Shown here: piece after piece, positions 43,490 to 51,612 of the stretch | How the letters are laid out: every line of letters begins with the position of its first letter | Position numbering within the stretch: position 1 is the stretch's first letter | DNA from: an uncultured Prevotellaceae bacterium | GTDB lineage: Bacteria > Bacteroidota > Bacteroidia > Bacteroidales > Bacteroidaceae | Length of the DNA: 64,000 nucleotides | Reading direction: 5' to 3' | Assembly (NCBI GenBank): GCA_902780635.1 | Contig: CACZGH010000021.1 | Coordinates: 1-64,000, forward strand | Made by a program: the position numbers and the translations under genes | Notes under the pieces: generated by a model | Database searches by the model: none | Told to the model about the DNA's origin: nothing | What the model saw: only the letters and a program-made list of their open reading frames with translations

Positions 43490-44473
43490 ATGAAATACAT
43501 CAAATGGGGTTTTATCGGCTGCGGTGAAGTGGCCGAGATCAAAAGCGGTCCCGCCTTCAGTGAAGTGGAGGGATCGAGTGTGGTCGCTGTGATGAGTAGA
43601 ACGGAGCAGCGGGCGCGTTCCTATGCGGAGCGCCATCAGGTGAGCCGATGGTACACCGACGCACAGCAACTCATTGACGATCCTGATGTCAATGCGGTGT
43701 ATGTGGCCACACCGCCGTCGAGCCATGCCACCTATGCCATCATGGCGATGAAGGCGGGCAAACCGGTGTATGTGGAGAAACCACTGGCCTCCAACTACAT
43801 CGACTGTGCCCGTATCAACCGCGTCAGCGAGCAGACCGGCAGGCCGTGTTTTGTGGCTTACTATCGACGCTATCTGCCCTATTTTCAGCGGGTCAAGGAA
43901 ATCATTCAGAATGGGGTCATCGGCCGTATCATCAATGTGCAGGTGAGATACGCCTGTCCACCCCGCAACATAGACTATAGCAAGGCTGAGCAACTGCCCT
44001 GGAGACTGAAAACAGAGATTTCGGGCGGAGGATATTTCTATGACCTCGCACCGCATCAGTTTGACCTCCTTCAGGATATCTTCGGGGTCATTGTCGACGC
44101 CAAGGGCATCTGTGACAATCGTGCCGGACTCTATTCTGCAGAGGACACACTGAGCGCTTGTTTCCAGTTTGAGAGCGGACTGCCAGGGAGCGGGTCATGG
44201 TGCTTCGTAGGCCATGAGGCCGCAAAAGAAGACCGGATAGAGGTCATCGGCGACAAAGGCATCCTGAGTTTCTCAGTGTTTAGTTATGAACCCATCCAAC
44301 TGGTCACCAGTGAGGGCTCCAACAGTATAAGTGTACCCAATCCACCGTATGTGCAACTGCCTATTATCAAGGCGGTCATCGAAGACCTTCAGGGACTCAA
44401 TATCTGCACTGCCACCAGTGTCTCTGCCACGCCGGTCAATTGGGTGCTCGACCGTATCTTAGGCAAGTATTGA
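43490..44473 (+). CDS. Gfo/Idh/MocA-family oxidoreductase
   Basis: The 327-residue protein has the Rossmann start WGFIGCGEVAEIK, AVYVATPPSSHATYA near residue 80 and the family signature GKPVYVEKPLA near residue 93, whose Lys is the usual catalytic residue. The second domain has GGGYFYDLAPHQFDLLQDIFG, where the Asp-x-x-x-His is typical. It oxidises or reduces a sugar or sugar-like substrate with NAD(P) in the cytoplasm; which one cannot be told. Its stop TGA shares an A with the ATG of the next gene, so the three genes to 46484 form one translational unit. Confidence 0.9.
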   Translation: MKYIKWGFIGCGEVAEIKSGPAFSEVEGSSVVAVMSRTEQRARSYAERHQVSRWYTDAQQLIDDPDVNAVYVATPPSSHATYAIMAMKAGKPVYVEKPLASNYIDCARINRVSEQTGRPCFVAYYRRYLPYFQRVKEIIQNGVIGRIINVQVRYACPPRNIDYSKAEQLPWRLKTEISGGGYFYDLAPHQFDLLQDIFGVIVDAKGICDNRAGLYSAEDTLSACFQFESGLPGSGSWCFVGHEAAKEDRIEVIGDKGILSFSVFSYEPIQLVTSEGSNSISVPNPPYVQLPIIKAVIEDLQGLNICTATSVSATPVNWVLDRILGKY

Positions 44474-45555
44474 TGCGAAAGACGTTATTGTTGATATTAC
44501 TTTCAATGACCACTTTGCTGGCCTTGGCGCAAAACGACAGCCTCCCTGAAAAAAGAAATATTTTCAAGAAGGCTTATCAGGGTGTTGCTGCTTTTGTGAA
44601 AGAATTCAACAATGTGGACACGTCGTATATCGAACCGCAAAAATACAAATTCACCACCACTCTGATGTCCACATATACTTATGAGATGTACCGCATCAAA
44701 GGTAAGTCGGGACAGACGGTGGTCTTCTCGCCAGAGGCGAAAGTGAAGATGGGACCGTATATCGGATGGAGCCTGCTGTTCTTGGGATATACCATCGATT
44801 TGGCTTATATCAGTGCCAACAAGAAAAAGGAGCTTGACTTCAGCATCTACAGTTCCATGTTGGGCGTCGACTTCTTCCGGCGTAGCTCGGGGCATGACTA
44901 CCGCATCCGTTCCTGGAGCCTGGGCGAAGAGGAGCGTCTGGACACGCTGGGTGGCATCCCCTTCAATGGGTTGAATGTGGCCATCACCGGACTCAATGGA
45001 TATTATATCCTCAACCATCGGCAGTTCTCCTATCCCGCCGCATTCAGTCAGAGCACATGCCAGCGCAGGAGCGCCGGGTCGCTCATCGTGGGAGCGGGCT
45101 ATACACGGCATTCGCTCGACTTGGACTATGAGGGACTGCAGAACGTCCTTAACCAGAATATTCCAGATGTGACAGAGCGGCTCGACAGCAGTTTGCTCTT
45201 CAGCAAGATACGCTATACCGACATCTCTGCCTCGGTAGGCTACGGCTACAACTGGGTGTTCTCCCGCAACTGGTTGCTTTCTGTCTGCCTGTCTGCTTCC
45301 GTAGGATATAAACACTCTACGGGTGAGAACGACTTCTCCTTGTCGTGGATACCTGAGTTCTCTTTTAGCAATTTTGATATCGATGGTGTCGGACGACTGG
45401 GTGTGATCTGGAACGATTCGAAATGGTATTTTGGGGCTTATGGGGTGATTCATTCATACAATTACCGAAAACCTCAGTTTCAGACCAACAACTACTTTGG
45501 CAACGTAAATGTGTATGTAGGCTTTAATTTCGGACGCAAAAAAAATAAGAAATAA
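44473..45555 (+). CDS. DUF4421 outer-membrane-like protein
   Basis: ATG 44473 overlaps the preceding stop and starts a signal peptide (MRKTLLLILLSMTTLLALAQ), giving 360 residues. I recognise DUF4421 from VDTSYIEPQKYKFTTTLMST and GPYIGWSLLFLGYTIDL. The alternating hydrophobic and aromatic strands (ISASVGYGYNWVFSRNWLLS, WYFGAYGVIHSYNY, VNVYVGFNFGRKKNKK) suggest an outer-membrane beta-barrel. The function is unknown. The stop TAA shares an A with the next ATG. Confidence 0.8.
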   Translation: MRKTLLLILLSMTTLLALAQNDSLPEKRNIFKKAYQGVAAFVKEFNNVDTSYIEPQKYKFTTTLMSTYTYEMYRIKGKSGQTVVFSPEAKVKMGPYIGWSLLFLGYTIDLAYISANKKKELDFSIYSSMLGVDFFRRSSGHDYRIRSWSLGEEERLDTLGGIPFNGLNVAITGLNGYYILNHRQFSYPAAFSQSTCQRRSAGSLIVGAGYTRHSLDLDYEGLQNVLNQNIPDVTERLDSSLLFSKIRYTDISASVGYGYNWVFSRNWLLSVCLSASVGYKHSTGENDFSLSWIPEFSFSNFDIDGVGRLGVIWNDSKWYFGAYGVIHSYNYRKPQFQTNNYFGNVNVYVGFNFGRKKNKK

Positions 45556-46484
45556 TGAGAAAATGTATATTGCTTTTGCTTTTGATAGGATGCTCGCTGA
45601 CGTCTTGCAGTCAGCATCCCATGCAAAAGGATCATGTGACGGCTCACCAAGAGGAGCCAGACTCTGTGGTGCCTGAGGCACAGTATGTGATCAGCATTAC
45701 GCATCCAGGTGACAGTGACAGGGTGGTGTCGCTGCTGAAGGAAGCGCAGACACTTGCCGACAGTGAGAATGTCATCATCCATTATGCGCAGAAGTTCCTG
45801 GGACTTCCTTATGTGGCTCACACCCTCGACCAGAACGGCGAGGAGTGTCTAGTGATCAACACCAAGGGGCTGGACTGCACCACCTACGTGGAGAACGTGT
45901 CAGCCCTGGCCATCTGTGCCAGTAGGAAAATCACCGACTTCAAAGGTTTTTGCGAGGTGCTACGACAAGTGAGGTATATTCATGGTGAGGTGGCCTACAC
46001 CTCGAGACAGCACTATTTCACCACTTGGATGACGGACAACGTGGCCGACCAACTGGTGTCGTGGGTGCCACTTCCCAAGAGTCCTTTGTCGGAGCGACGC
46101 CGTCCTCATGTCGATTTTATGTCTTCTCACGTGTCGGCATACCGCATGCTCAACGCTCATCAAGAATGGCTGCCGGCCATCACTGCCATGGAGGGCGATG
46201 TCAACAAGACGGAGTTCGCCTACATCCCTAAGGCACAGCTGTCAAACTCCAACCAATACCGTGATGTCATCCGTGATGGCGACATCATCGGCATCGTCAC
46301 CAACAAGGCTGGTCTGGACATCTCGCATGTGGGGTTTGCCAGGTGGCACAAAGACGGCTTGCATATGATGCACGCCTCGTCACTGCAAAAAAAAGTGATC
46401 GACGATCCCACCTCTCTCTACGGCTATCTTCAAAGACAGAAGTCGGCCGTCGGTATTGTCCTGACTCGGGTCAATCACCTATAA
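45555..46484 (+). CDS. DUF1460 lipoprotein, NlpC/P60-like amidase
   Basis: The 309-residue protein has a type II signal peptide (MRKCILLLLLIGCSLTSC, Cys 18). The DUF1460 fold is a papain-like cell-wall amidase: probable nucleophile Cys in INTKGLDCTTYVENVSAL near residue 112, and His in LDISHVGFARW near residue 257, with IRDGDIIGIVTN before it. Structural work on this family showed N-acetylmuramoyl-L-alanine amidase-like active sites. It should act on peptidoglycan or muropeptides from the inner face of the outer membrane. It is the last gene of the operon; the link with a sugar oxidoreductase hints at recycling of a wall sugar. Confidence 0.83.
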   Translation: MRKCILLLLLIGCSLTSCSQHPMQKDHVTAHQEEPDSVVPEAQYVISITHPGDSDRVVSLLKEAQTLADSENVIIHYAQKFLGLPYVAHTLDQNGEECLVINTKGLDCTTYVENVSALAICASRKITDFKGFCEVLRQVRYIHGEVAYTSRQHYFTTWMTDNVADQLVSWVPLPKSPLSERRRPHVDFMSSHVSAYRMLNAHQEWLPAITAMEGDVNKTEFAYIPKAQLSNSNQYRDVIRDGDIIGIVTNKAGLDISHVGFARWHKDGLHMMHASSLQKKVIDDPTSLYGYLQRQKSAVGIVLTRVNHL

Positions 46485-46562
46485 AAATGACTGGTAACAT
46501 AGATTTTGCATAAAAAAACTCGTTTTTTTGAGATTTTATTTCGTATTTAGCGAAAAATCAAT

Positions 46563-46570
46563 TATTTTTG
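46563..46570 (+). promoter_or_regulatory. -7 box of kdgK-eda
   Basis: TATTTTTG, a full TAnnTTTG match, 60 bp before the ATG at 46630. Confidence 0.5.
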
Positions 46571-46629
46571 TGGTGCTTTTACTTGAGACAACAATTAACA
46601 ATTAATCTATCATTCAAATTAAAAAACAA

Positions 46630-47655
46630 ATGGCAAAAGTTGTAACTTTAGGCGAAATCATGCTTCGCTTGTCTTCACCAGGACAGAAGAGATTTATTCA
46701 GAGTGAGTTTTTCGATGTCGTTTACGGTGGCGGTGAGGCCAATGTGGCTGTCAGTGCAGCCAATTACGGACACGAGGCATACTTTGTGACAAAATTGCCT
46801 AAACATGAGATCGGACAGTGCGCTGTCAACGCACTGCGCCGCTATGGAGTCAACACCGACTTCATCGCACGCGGCGGAAATCGTGTGGGCATCTATTTCC
46901 TTGAGACAGGAGCCTCCATGCGCCCCTCCAAAGTCATCTACGACCGCGCAGGCAGCTCCATCGCTGAGGCTGACCCTGAAGATTTCGACTTCGACAAGAT
47001 AATGGAAGGCGCACAGTGGTTCCACTGGAGCGGCATCACACCGGCTATCAGCGACAAGGCCGCCGAACTCACCCGTCTGGCTTGTGAGGCTGCCAAGCGT
47101 CATGGCGTGACCGTCAGTTGCGACCTCAACTTCCGCAAGAAACTGTGGACCTCAGAGAAGGCACAGAGCATCATGAAGCCTCTTATGAAATATGTGGATG
47201 TCTGCATCGGAAACGAGGAGGATGCACAGCTCTGCCTCGGTTTCAAACCAGAGGCCGACGTTGAGGGTGGAAAGACAGATGCTGAGGGCTACTATGGCAT
47301 CTTCAAAGGCATGATGGAGACCTTCGGTTTCAAATATGTGGTCAGCACGCTGCGTGAGTCGTTCTCGGCCTCACACAATGGCTGGAAAGCACTCATCTAT
47401 GACGGCAAGGAGTTCTATCAGAGCAAGCGTTATGACATCATGCCAATCATCGATCGTGTAGGCGGTGGCGACTCTTTCTCTGGTGGTCTGATCCATGGTC
47501 TGCTCACTTATCCCGACAACCAGGGCAAGGCTCTCGAGTTTGCTGTGGCAGCTTCCGCTTTGAAGCACACCATCCCCGGCGACTTCAACCTCGTGTCTAA
47601 AGAAGAAGTGGAAAATCTGGCTGGTGGCGACGCCTCAGGACGTGTTCAAAGATAA
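46630..47655 (+). CDS. kdgK: 2-dehydro-3-deoxygluconokinase (PfkB family)
   Basis: The 341-residue kinase shows PfkB features: VTLGEIMLRLSSPGQKRF at the start, VYGGGEANVAVSAANYG (substrate-binding), CDLNFRKKLW, a GNEEDAQLCLG segment, and the ATP/catalytic site RVGGGDSFSGGLIHGLL with the base Asp near residue 282. It phosphorylates KDG to KDPG in the cytoplasm. The gene is 15 bp before eda, the enzyme that uses its product. Together they complete galacturonate or glucuronate breakdown, consistent with the pectin enzymes in this window. Confidence 0.92.
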   Translation: MAKVVTLGEIMLRLSSPGQKRFIQSEFFDVVYGGGEANVAVSAANYGHEAYFVTKLPKHEIGQCAVNALRRYGVNTDFIARGGNRVGIYFLETGASMRPSKVIYDRAGSSIAEADPEDFDFDKIMEGAQWFHWSGITPAISDKAAELTRLACEAAKRHGVTVSCDLNFRKKLWTSEKAQSIMKPLMKYVDVCIGNEEDAQLCLGFKPEADVEGGKTDAEGYYGIFKGMMETFGFKYVVSTLRESFSASHNGWKALIYDGKEFYQSKRYDIMPIIDRVGGGDSFSGGLIHGLLTYPDNQGKALEFAVAASALKHTIPGDFNLVSKEEVENLAGGDASGRVQR

Positions 47656-47670
47656 AAAACGAATCATATA

Positions 47671-48342
47671 ATGGCAAGATTTAACAAAGTACAGGTCATC
47701 ACCGCAATGCGTGAGACAGGCATGGTGCCAGTGTTTTATCACAAAGACGCTGACGTGGTGAAAAACGTAGTGAAGGCATGCTACGACGGTGGCGTGCGAG
47801 TGTTTGAGTTCACCAACCGTGGCGACTTCGCACATGAGGTGTTCAACGAAGTCAACAAATGGGTGATTGAAAATTGCCCAGAGATGATCATGGGCGTGGG
47901 TACAGTGATTGACCCGGCCACTGCCGCTCTCTACCTGCAGCTGGGCGCCAATTTCATCGTAGGCCCCAACTTCAACCCTGCTATCTGCGAGGTTTGCAAC
48001 CGCCGCCTGGTGCCCTATAGCCCGGGATGTGGCTCTGTGAGCGAGATCAACAATGCGCAGGCCATGGGTTGCGACGTCACCAAGGTGTTCCCCGCTGGCA
48101 ATGTGGGTGGACCGTCGTTCGTCAAGAATGTGATGGCACCGCTCCGCTGGTCAAATATCATGGTGACAGGTGGTGTGGCTCCCGACGAGGAGAATCTCAC
48201 CAACTGGATCAAGGCTGGTGTGCTCTGCGTGGGCATGGGCTCTCTGCTCTTCCCCAAAGAGACGGTGAAAGCACAAAACTGGCAAGCCATTACCGACAAA
48301 TGTATCGAAGCCCTCGGCTATATCGCCAAGGCCAGAGGATAA
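47671..48342 (+). CDS. eda: KDPG/KHG aldolase
   Basis: The 223-residue protein is a class I aldolase barrel: [18 protein letters not shown], Glu 46 in [52 protein letters not shown] and the Schiff-base Lys 138 in [13 protein letters not shown]. It cleaves KDPG to pyruvate and glyceraldehyde 3-phosphate. FEFTNRGD instead of EVTLRT marks the Bacteroidota type. It ends the kdgK-eda operon; a structured terminator follows. Confidence 0.92.
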   Translation: MARFNKVQVITAMRETGMVPVFYHKDADVVKNVVKACYDGGVRVFEFTNRGDFAHEVFNEVNKWVIENCPEMIMGVGTVIDPATAALYLQLGANFIVGPNFNPAICEVCNRRLVPYSPGCGSVSEINNAQAMGCDVTKVFPAGNVGGPSFVKNVMAPLRWSNIMVTGGVAPDEENLTNWIKAGVLCVGMGSLLFPKETVKAQNWQAITDKCIEALGYIAKARG

Positions 48343-48386
48343 TGCACTGAAGTTTCAGACTTCTGAAACCTTAGTATATATCTTTT

Positions 48387-48471
48387 CTGCCCCTTCTGCT
48401 GATGCGTCATGCGCTTCTCCTGTCATACGGGAGAGTGTCATAGCTCCAAGCAGAAGGGGCAGATTGTTTTT
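48387..48471 (+). terminator. large structured terminator after eda
   Basis: CTGCCCCTTCTGCT (48387-48400) pairs perfectly with 48449-48462 and is followed by ATTGTTTTT. The 48-base loop holds a smaller stem (CTCC with GGAG). The size is unusual for a simple terminator. Confidence 0.65.
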
Positions 48472-48496
48472 GCCCATTAAAACGTAGTGTCAGAGT

Positions 48497-48522
48497 TAGG
48501 AGGTCGGGCCTCCGAGCCCGAC
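48497..48522 (+). repeat. REP-like palindrome, copy A
   Basis: TAGGAG is followed by the stem GTCGGGC / GCCCGAC around the loop CTCCGA. It is in the opposite orientation to copy B 40 bp away. Confidence 0.7.
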
Positions 48523-48562
48523 AAATGTTTGGATAGATGACTGAAAGAGATCTCTATGGGCA

Positions 48563-48594
48563 CTTTTGCGGGCTCGGAGGCCCGCACTCCTATA
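48563..48594 (-). repeat. REP-like palindrome, copy B
   Basis: On the minus strand TAGGAG, then the stem TGCGGGC / GCCCGCA around CTCCGA. It is almost identical to copy C. Compared with copy A two stem base pairs differ by compensating changes. The rest of the gap to 48686 is T- and C-rich (CCTTTTTCCTCC units near 48640-48675) and holds no gene. Confidence 0.7.
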
Positions 48595-48686
48595 GTTAGT
48601 CTACCTGTTTTTCTACTTTTTGAGGGTGCCTTGGCATCTTTTTCTGCCTTTTTCCTCCTTTTTCCTCCTTTTTGATCTTTCTGTTC

Positions 48687-49442
48687 CTATTGTCGAAAAA
48701 GACCGAATGCTTTTGTCATTTTTGGTGGCAGCTCTTTATTTTTCCGCACAATCACAAATAGGCGCTGGCAGGATTCGATGGGGATATTCCACATCTTGTC
48801 GAATGCAGCAATTTCCACCGACCTGTTGAAGTGATCACAGTCGTCCACATTCCTGTATTCGTCTACGGAATCCTGGATATAAAAGTGATCTTTGTCGTAG
48901 CCCACCACAGGGACATAATGCAGGGTTTTCCCGTTGAAAAGCAACACGATGATGGGAATTCCCTTGCTGACGGCGTTCTTTAAGTCGTCAGTGGAGCCTG
49001 TGTAATACTCCGTCGTGAAGTGGCCGTATTGCTCCTCAAAAAGCACTTTGAAGCATTTGGGATAGGCGCCCTCACTGTGTTTGCAGGGATAAGACGGTTG
49101 GTTGAACAATTCCACTCCGTTGACACTCTCGCCGTAGAAACGCAGCAGGTAAGCGCTGGCGCATCCCGAACATTCGTAGGTCTTCTGGGTGTCAGGGACA
49201 GGGTTGGGAGAGATGATGTATGACGATGGGTGGTCGTGTCGGTTGATATACGTCTCGGGTGCTACCAGCCAGTTGGCACGTGCATACGCTTTCTGCTCAT
49301 CAGTCATCTTGTCGAGCATGATCAACAGTTTGCTTAATGAGTTGCCCTGGTTGCCAGGCAGTCCTTCTTGATCCTGTGCGGAAATTGCTGTCACCCATGA
49401 GAGCGTCACCATGACCAACATGGTCTTAACCACTGATTTCAT
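48687..49442 (-). CDS. exported C39-like cysteine peptidase
   Basis: The 251-residue protein has a signal peptide (MKSVVKTMLVMVTLSWVTAISA). The papain-like fold of the peptidase C39-like family is seen as ECSGCASAYLLRFYGESVNG near residue 92, with a Cys in place for catalysis, and LHYVPVVGYDKDHFYIQDSV near residue 178, which supplies His and Asp. The second Cys of the first block is the better aligned nucleophile. It should act in the periplasm. No ABC transporter or double-glycine peptide gene is nearby, so a role in bacteriocin export is not supported. REP-like palindromes lie on both sides. Confidence 0.75.
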   Translation of the reverse strand: MKSVVKTMLVMVTLSWVTAISAQDQEGLPGNQGNSLSKLLIMLDKMTDEQKAYARANWLVAPETYINRHDHPSSYIISPNPVPDTQKTYECSGCASAYLLRFYGESVNGVELFNQPSYPCKHSEGAYPKCFKVLFEEQYGHFTTEYYTGSTDDLKNAVSKGIPIIVLLFNGKTLHYVPVVGYDKDHFYIQDSVDEYRNVDDCDHFNRSVEIAAFDKMWNIPIESCQRLFVIVRKNKELPPKMTKAFGLFRQ

Positions 49443-49472
49443 ATTTATTTATTCTAAAAATTGATACCGGTG

Positions 49473-49480
49473 CAAAAATA
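49473..49480 (-). promoter_or_regulatory. -7 box of the C39-like peptidase gene
   Basis: TATTTTTG followed by C on the minus strand, 31 bp before the ATG at 49442. Confidence 0.5.
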
Positions 49481-49539
49481 AAAAGAATCAGGGACATCAG
49501 CAAAAAAATAGCCATTATTTCATTTGAAGCGTATGATAG

Positions 49540-49573
49540 CATAGGAGTGCGGGCCTCCGAGCCCGCAAAAGCA
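49540..49573 (+). repeat. REP-like palindrome, copy C
   Basis: It matches copy B as an inverted copy over about 31 bp; the stem is 49548-49567. Copies B and C face each other across the peptidase gene and its promoter. Confidence 0.7.
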
Positions 49574-49843
49574 CCTTTCCACCCCCTTCAGCATCGCAAT
49601 GATAGTTTATTTGCGCTACAACGAACCTGTTTTTTGTAGCATTTCACCTTATTTTTTTTCAAAAAAATGAAAAAAAATCTGATAATTCAACAAAAATTAT
49701 TATTGTTGCAGCTGTTATTGTTCGGATTACACAAAATATGATTTGACAGGCGCATATCCCTTCGAGATAAGATGAATATGTGGCTGCATTTTGACATTCC
49801 TTTGAGACCAAACACCTCGATAATCAAAAAATAAAATATAAAA
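49574..49843 (+). other. A/T-rich leader region of the GLUG gene
   Basis: No gene is seen. TATTGTTG followed by C near 49698 is one base off the -7 consensus and could be the promoter of the GLUG gene, leaving a leader of about 135 nt. Confidence 0.4.
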
Positions 49844-51445
49844 ATGATGAAAAGGATAATTATTATCGCAATCGCAGCCCTGTTCTCCTTCGGACAGGGG
49901 GCATGGGCACAGGAAGAGATAGAAGGGCTGACATATAAAAAAGATGAAGGCTACTATGAGATTTCTAGTGCAGAAAATCTCAACGCGCTTGCCAAGTACG
50001 TTAATGATGGTAATATAACTGAGGGCAAAACTTTCAAAATGACAGATAACATCACCTTTGGGGATGAAGATACATTCACGCCGATTGGGTATGGTGATGA
50101 GGAAAACGGTGGCTGTTTTTTTAGAGGCACTTTTGATGGTGGTCAAGACTTAACCATCAGCGGCATCAAATACAGGGATGAGGAAGGTGTGGGTGTCGGG
50201 CTTTTCGGCTCCATCTGGAATCCTGCTGTCATCAAGAATATGAATTTGAAGAACTGTTCCTTTATCGGCAATTGGAAGGTAGGTGCCATCGTTGGAGCAA
50301 GTGGAGGTTCTGATAAAAAGGAAGGATGGGGAATCTTTAACTGTACAGTTTATGAGAATGTTTCTGTGGAAGGTGCCGCTATGGAAGAAATTCCTAGCAG
50401 TTATGTCGGCGGCATCATTGGTTACTGTAAAAGCCTTACAGTGAATAATTGTTATAATTATGCTAACGTTGAGGGTGACGAATATGTTGGAGCTATAGCA
50501 GGATATTTTATTGGAGACGCTAGCCAAGAAAGCATTATCGATGATTGCTATTTCACAAGCAATGTCGATAAAGCGGTCGGCGGTCGCGGAACTGAGGACG
50601 GAATGGTTACAGATGCAACCGATGGAATCTTTAAAATCACCCTGCTTGATGACGACAGCGAGCCTATCAAGAATGAAAAGCGCATCGAAAACTACAACGG
50701 TCAGACAGTGCAAGTCACCCTCAAAGACCGTACACTCTTCAAGGATGGAGCATGGAACACAATTTGTCTGCCGTTTGACATCAAAACCTCCGGGGAAACT
50801 CCCTTCGAGGGAACTCCCTTCGAGGGTGCCACAGTGAAGAAGTTTAGTGGAAGCAGTCTTGTTGAGAATTCCAATGGTGAGCAGACCGGCGGTGAGGAGA
50901 CCGGAGATGAGAATGCTAAAACTTTGAAACTCAACTTCGAAGAGAACAATGCCACGTCCATCGAGGCTGGTGTTCCCTACATGGTAAAATGGGAGAAAAG
51001 CACCAATGTCAGCGATCCCGTATTCGAGAATGTTGAAATTAAAAAGGCAGAGGAAACTGAAAGCGCTACTACCCAGGAATCCAGCGTCGATTTCGTAGGC
51101 AGTTTCTCCCCTGTTACTTTAACAGCTAACGACCACAGCGTGCTCTATATGGGAGCTGATAATAAGCTCTACTACCCCAGCACTGATGTGACTATCGGGT
51201 CTTTCCGTGCCTACTTTAAACTAAACGGCATTACCGTGGAACCAAAGACAGACCCAGCTCCAGAAAATAGTATTAACAACTTCGTTTTGAACTTCGGTGA
51301 TGACATGACGGGCATATCTCTTATTAACCATCGTTCATCCGTCACCTCTGATTCCTGGTTCACCCTTGACGGCAGGAAACTTTCAGGTCAACCCACGGCC
51401 AAAGGCATCTATATCAACCACGGCCATAAGGTGATCATCAAATAG
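49844..51445 (+). CDS. GLUG-motif secreted protein
   Basis: The 533-residue protein has a signal peptide (MMKRIIIIAIAALFSFGQGAWA), GLUG-like repeats (GVGVGLFGSIWNP, WKVGAIVGASGG, YVGGIIGYCK, YVGAIAGYFIG), a beta-rich part (DGAWNTICLPFDIKTSG, GVPYMVKWEK, GSFSPVTL, SFRAYFKL) and the tail WFTLDGRKLSGQPTAKGIYI. It is a paralogue of 9825-11285 over nearly the whole length. A 15-bp direct repeat near 50800-50826 gives the duplicated TPFEG. It is expected at the cell surface; GLUG proteins are often called adhesin-like, without proof. Confidence 0.8.
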   Translation: MMKRIIIIAIAALFSFGQGAWAQEEIEGLTYKKDEGYYEISSAENLNALAKYVNDGNITEGKTFKMTDNITFGDEDTFTPIGYGDEENGGCFFRGTFDGGQDLTISGIKYRDEEGVGVGLFGSIWNPAVIKNMNLKNCSFIGNWKVGAIVGASGGSDKKEGWGIFNCTVYENVSVEGAAMEEIPSSYVGGIIGYCKSLTVNNCYNYANVEGDEYVGAIAGYFIGDASQESIIDDCYFTSNVDKAVGGRGTEDGMVTDATDGIFKITLLDDDSEPIKNEKRIENYNGQTVQVTLKDRTLFKDGAWNTICLPFDIKTSGETPFEGTPFEGATVKKFSGSSLVENSNGEQTGGEETGDENAKTLKLNFEENNATSIEAGVPYMVKWEKSTNVSDPVFENVEIKKAEETESATTQESSVDFVGSFSPVTLTANDHSVLYMGADNKLYYPSTDVTIGSFRAYFKLNGITVEPKTDPAPENSINNFVLNFGDDMTGISLINHRSSVTSDSWFTLDGRKLSGQPTAKGIYINHGHKVIIK

Positions 51446-51454
51446 CAACCTCTA

Positions 51455-51494
51455 TACAGCCTCCATGCACACCACATGGAGGCTGTACTTTTTT
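51455..51494 (+). terminator. intrinsic terminator after the GLUG gene
   Basis: A perfect 13-bp stem (TACAGCCTCCATG with CATGGAGGCTGTA) with a 7-base loop, then C and six T. Confidence 0.9.
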
Positions 51495-51580
51495 CAGATA
51501 CAACCACTGTTTTTCTGCTGCAATGCCGACTTTCAGTAGAAAAAGTCATTGTTTTTTACTCTTGATTGGAAATTATTGAT

Positions 51581-51588
51581 TATCTTTG
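51581..51588 (+). promoter_or_regulatory. -7 box of the sensor kinase operon
   Basis: TATCTTTG, 24 bp before the ATG at 51613, with a TTG at 51562-51564. Its place rules out an in-frame start at 51586. Confidence 0.55.
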
Positions 51589-51612
51589 TGCGATAATGTT
51601 AGGACCCAATCA

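Noticed and set aside
44503-45453. 316-codon frame opposite the DUF4421 gene
   Set aside because: The other strand has a signal peptide, translational coupling and a known family; this frame has none.
48687-49442. Bacteriocin-processing C39 peptidase
   Set aside because: The protein has a Sec signal peptide and no fused or adjacent ABC transporter, and no double-glycine peptide gene is nearby.
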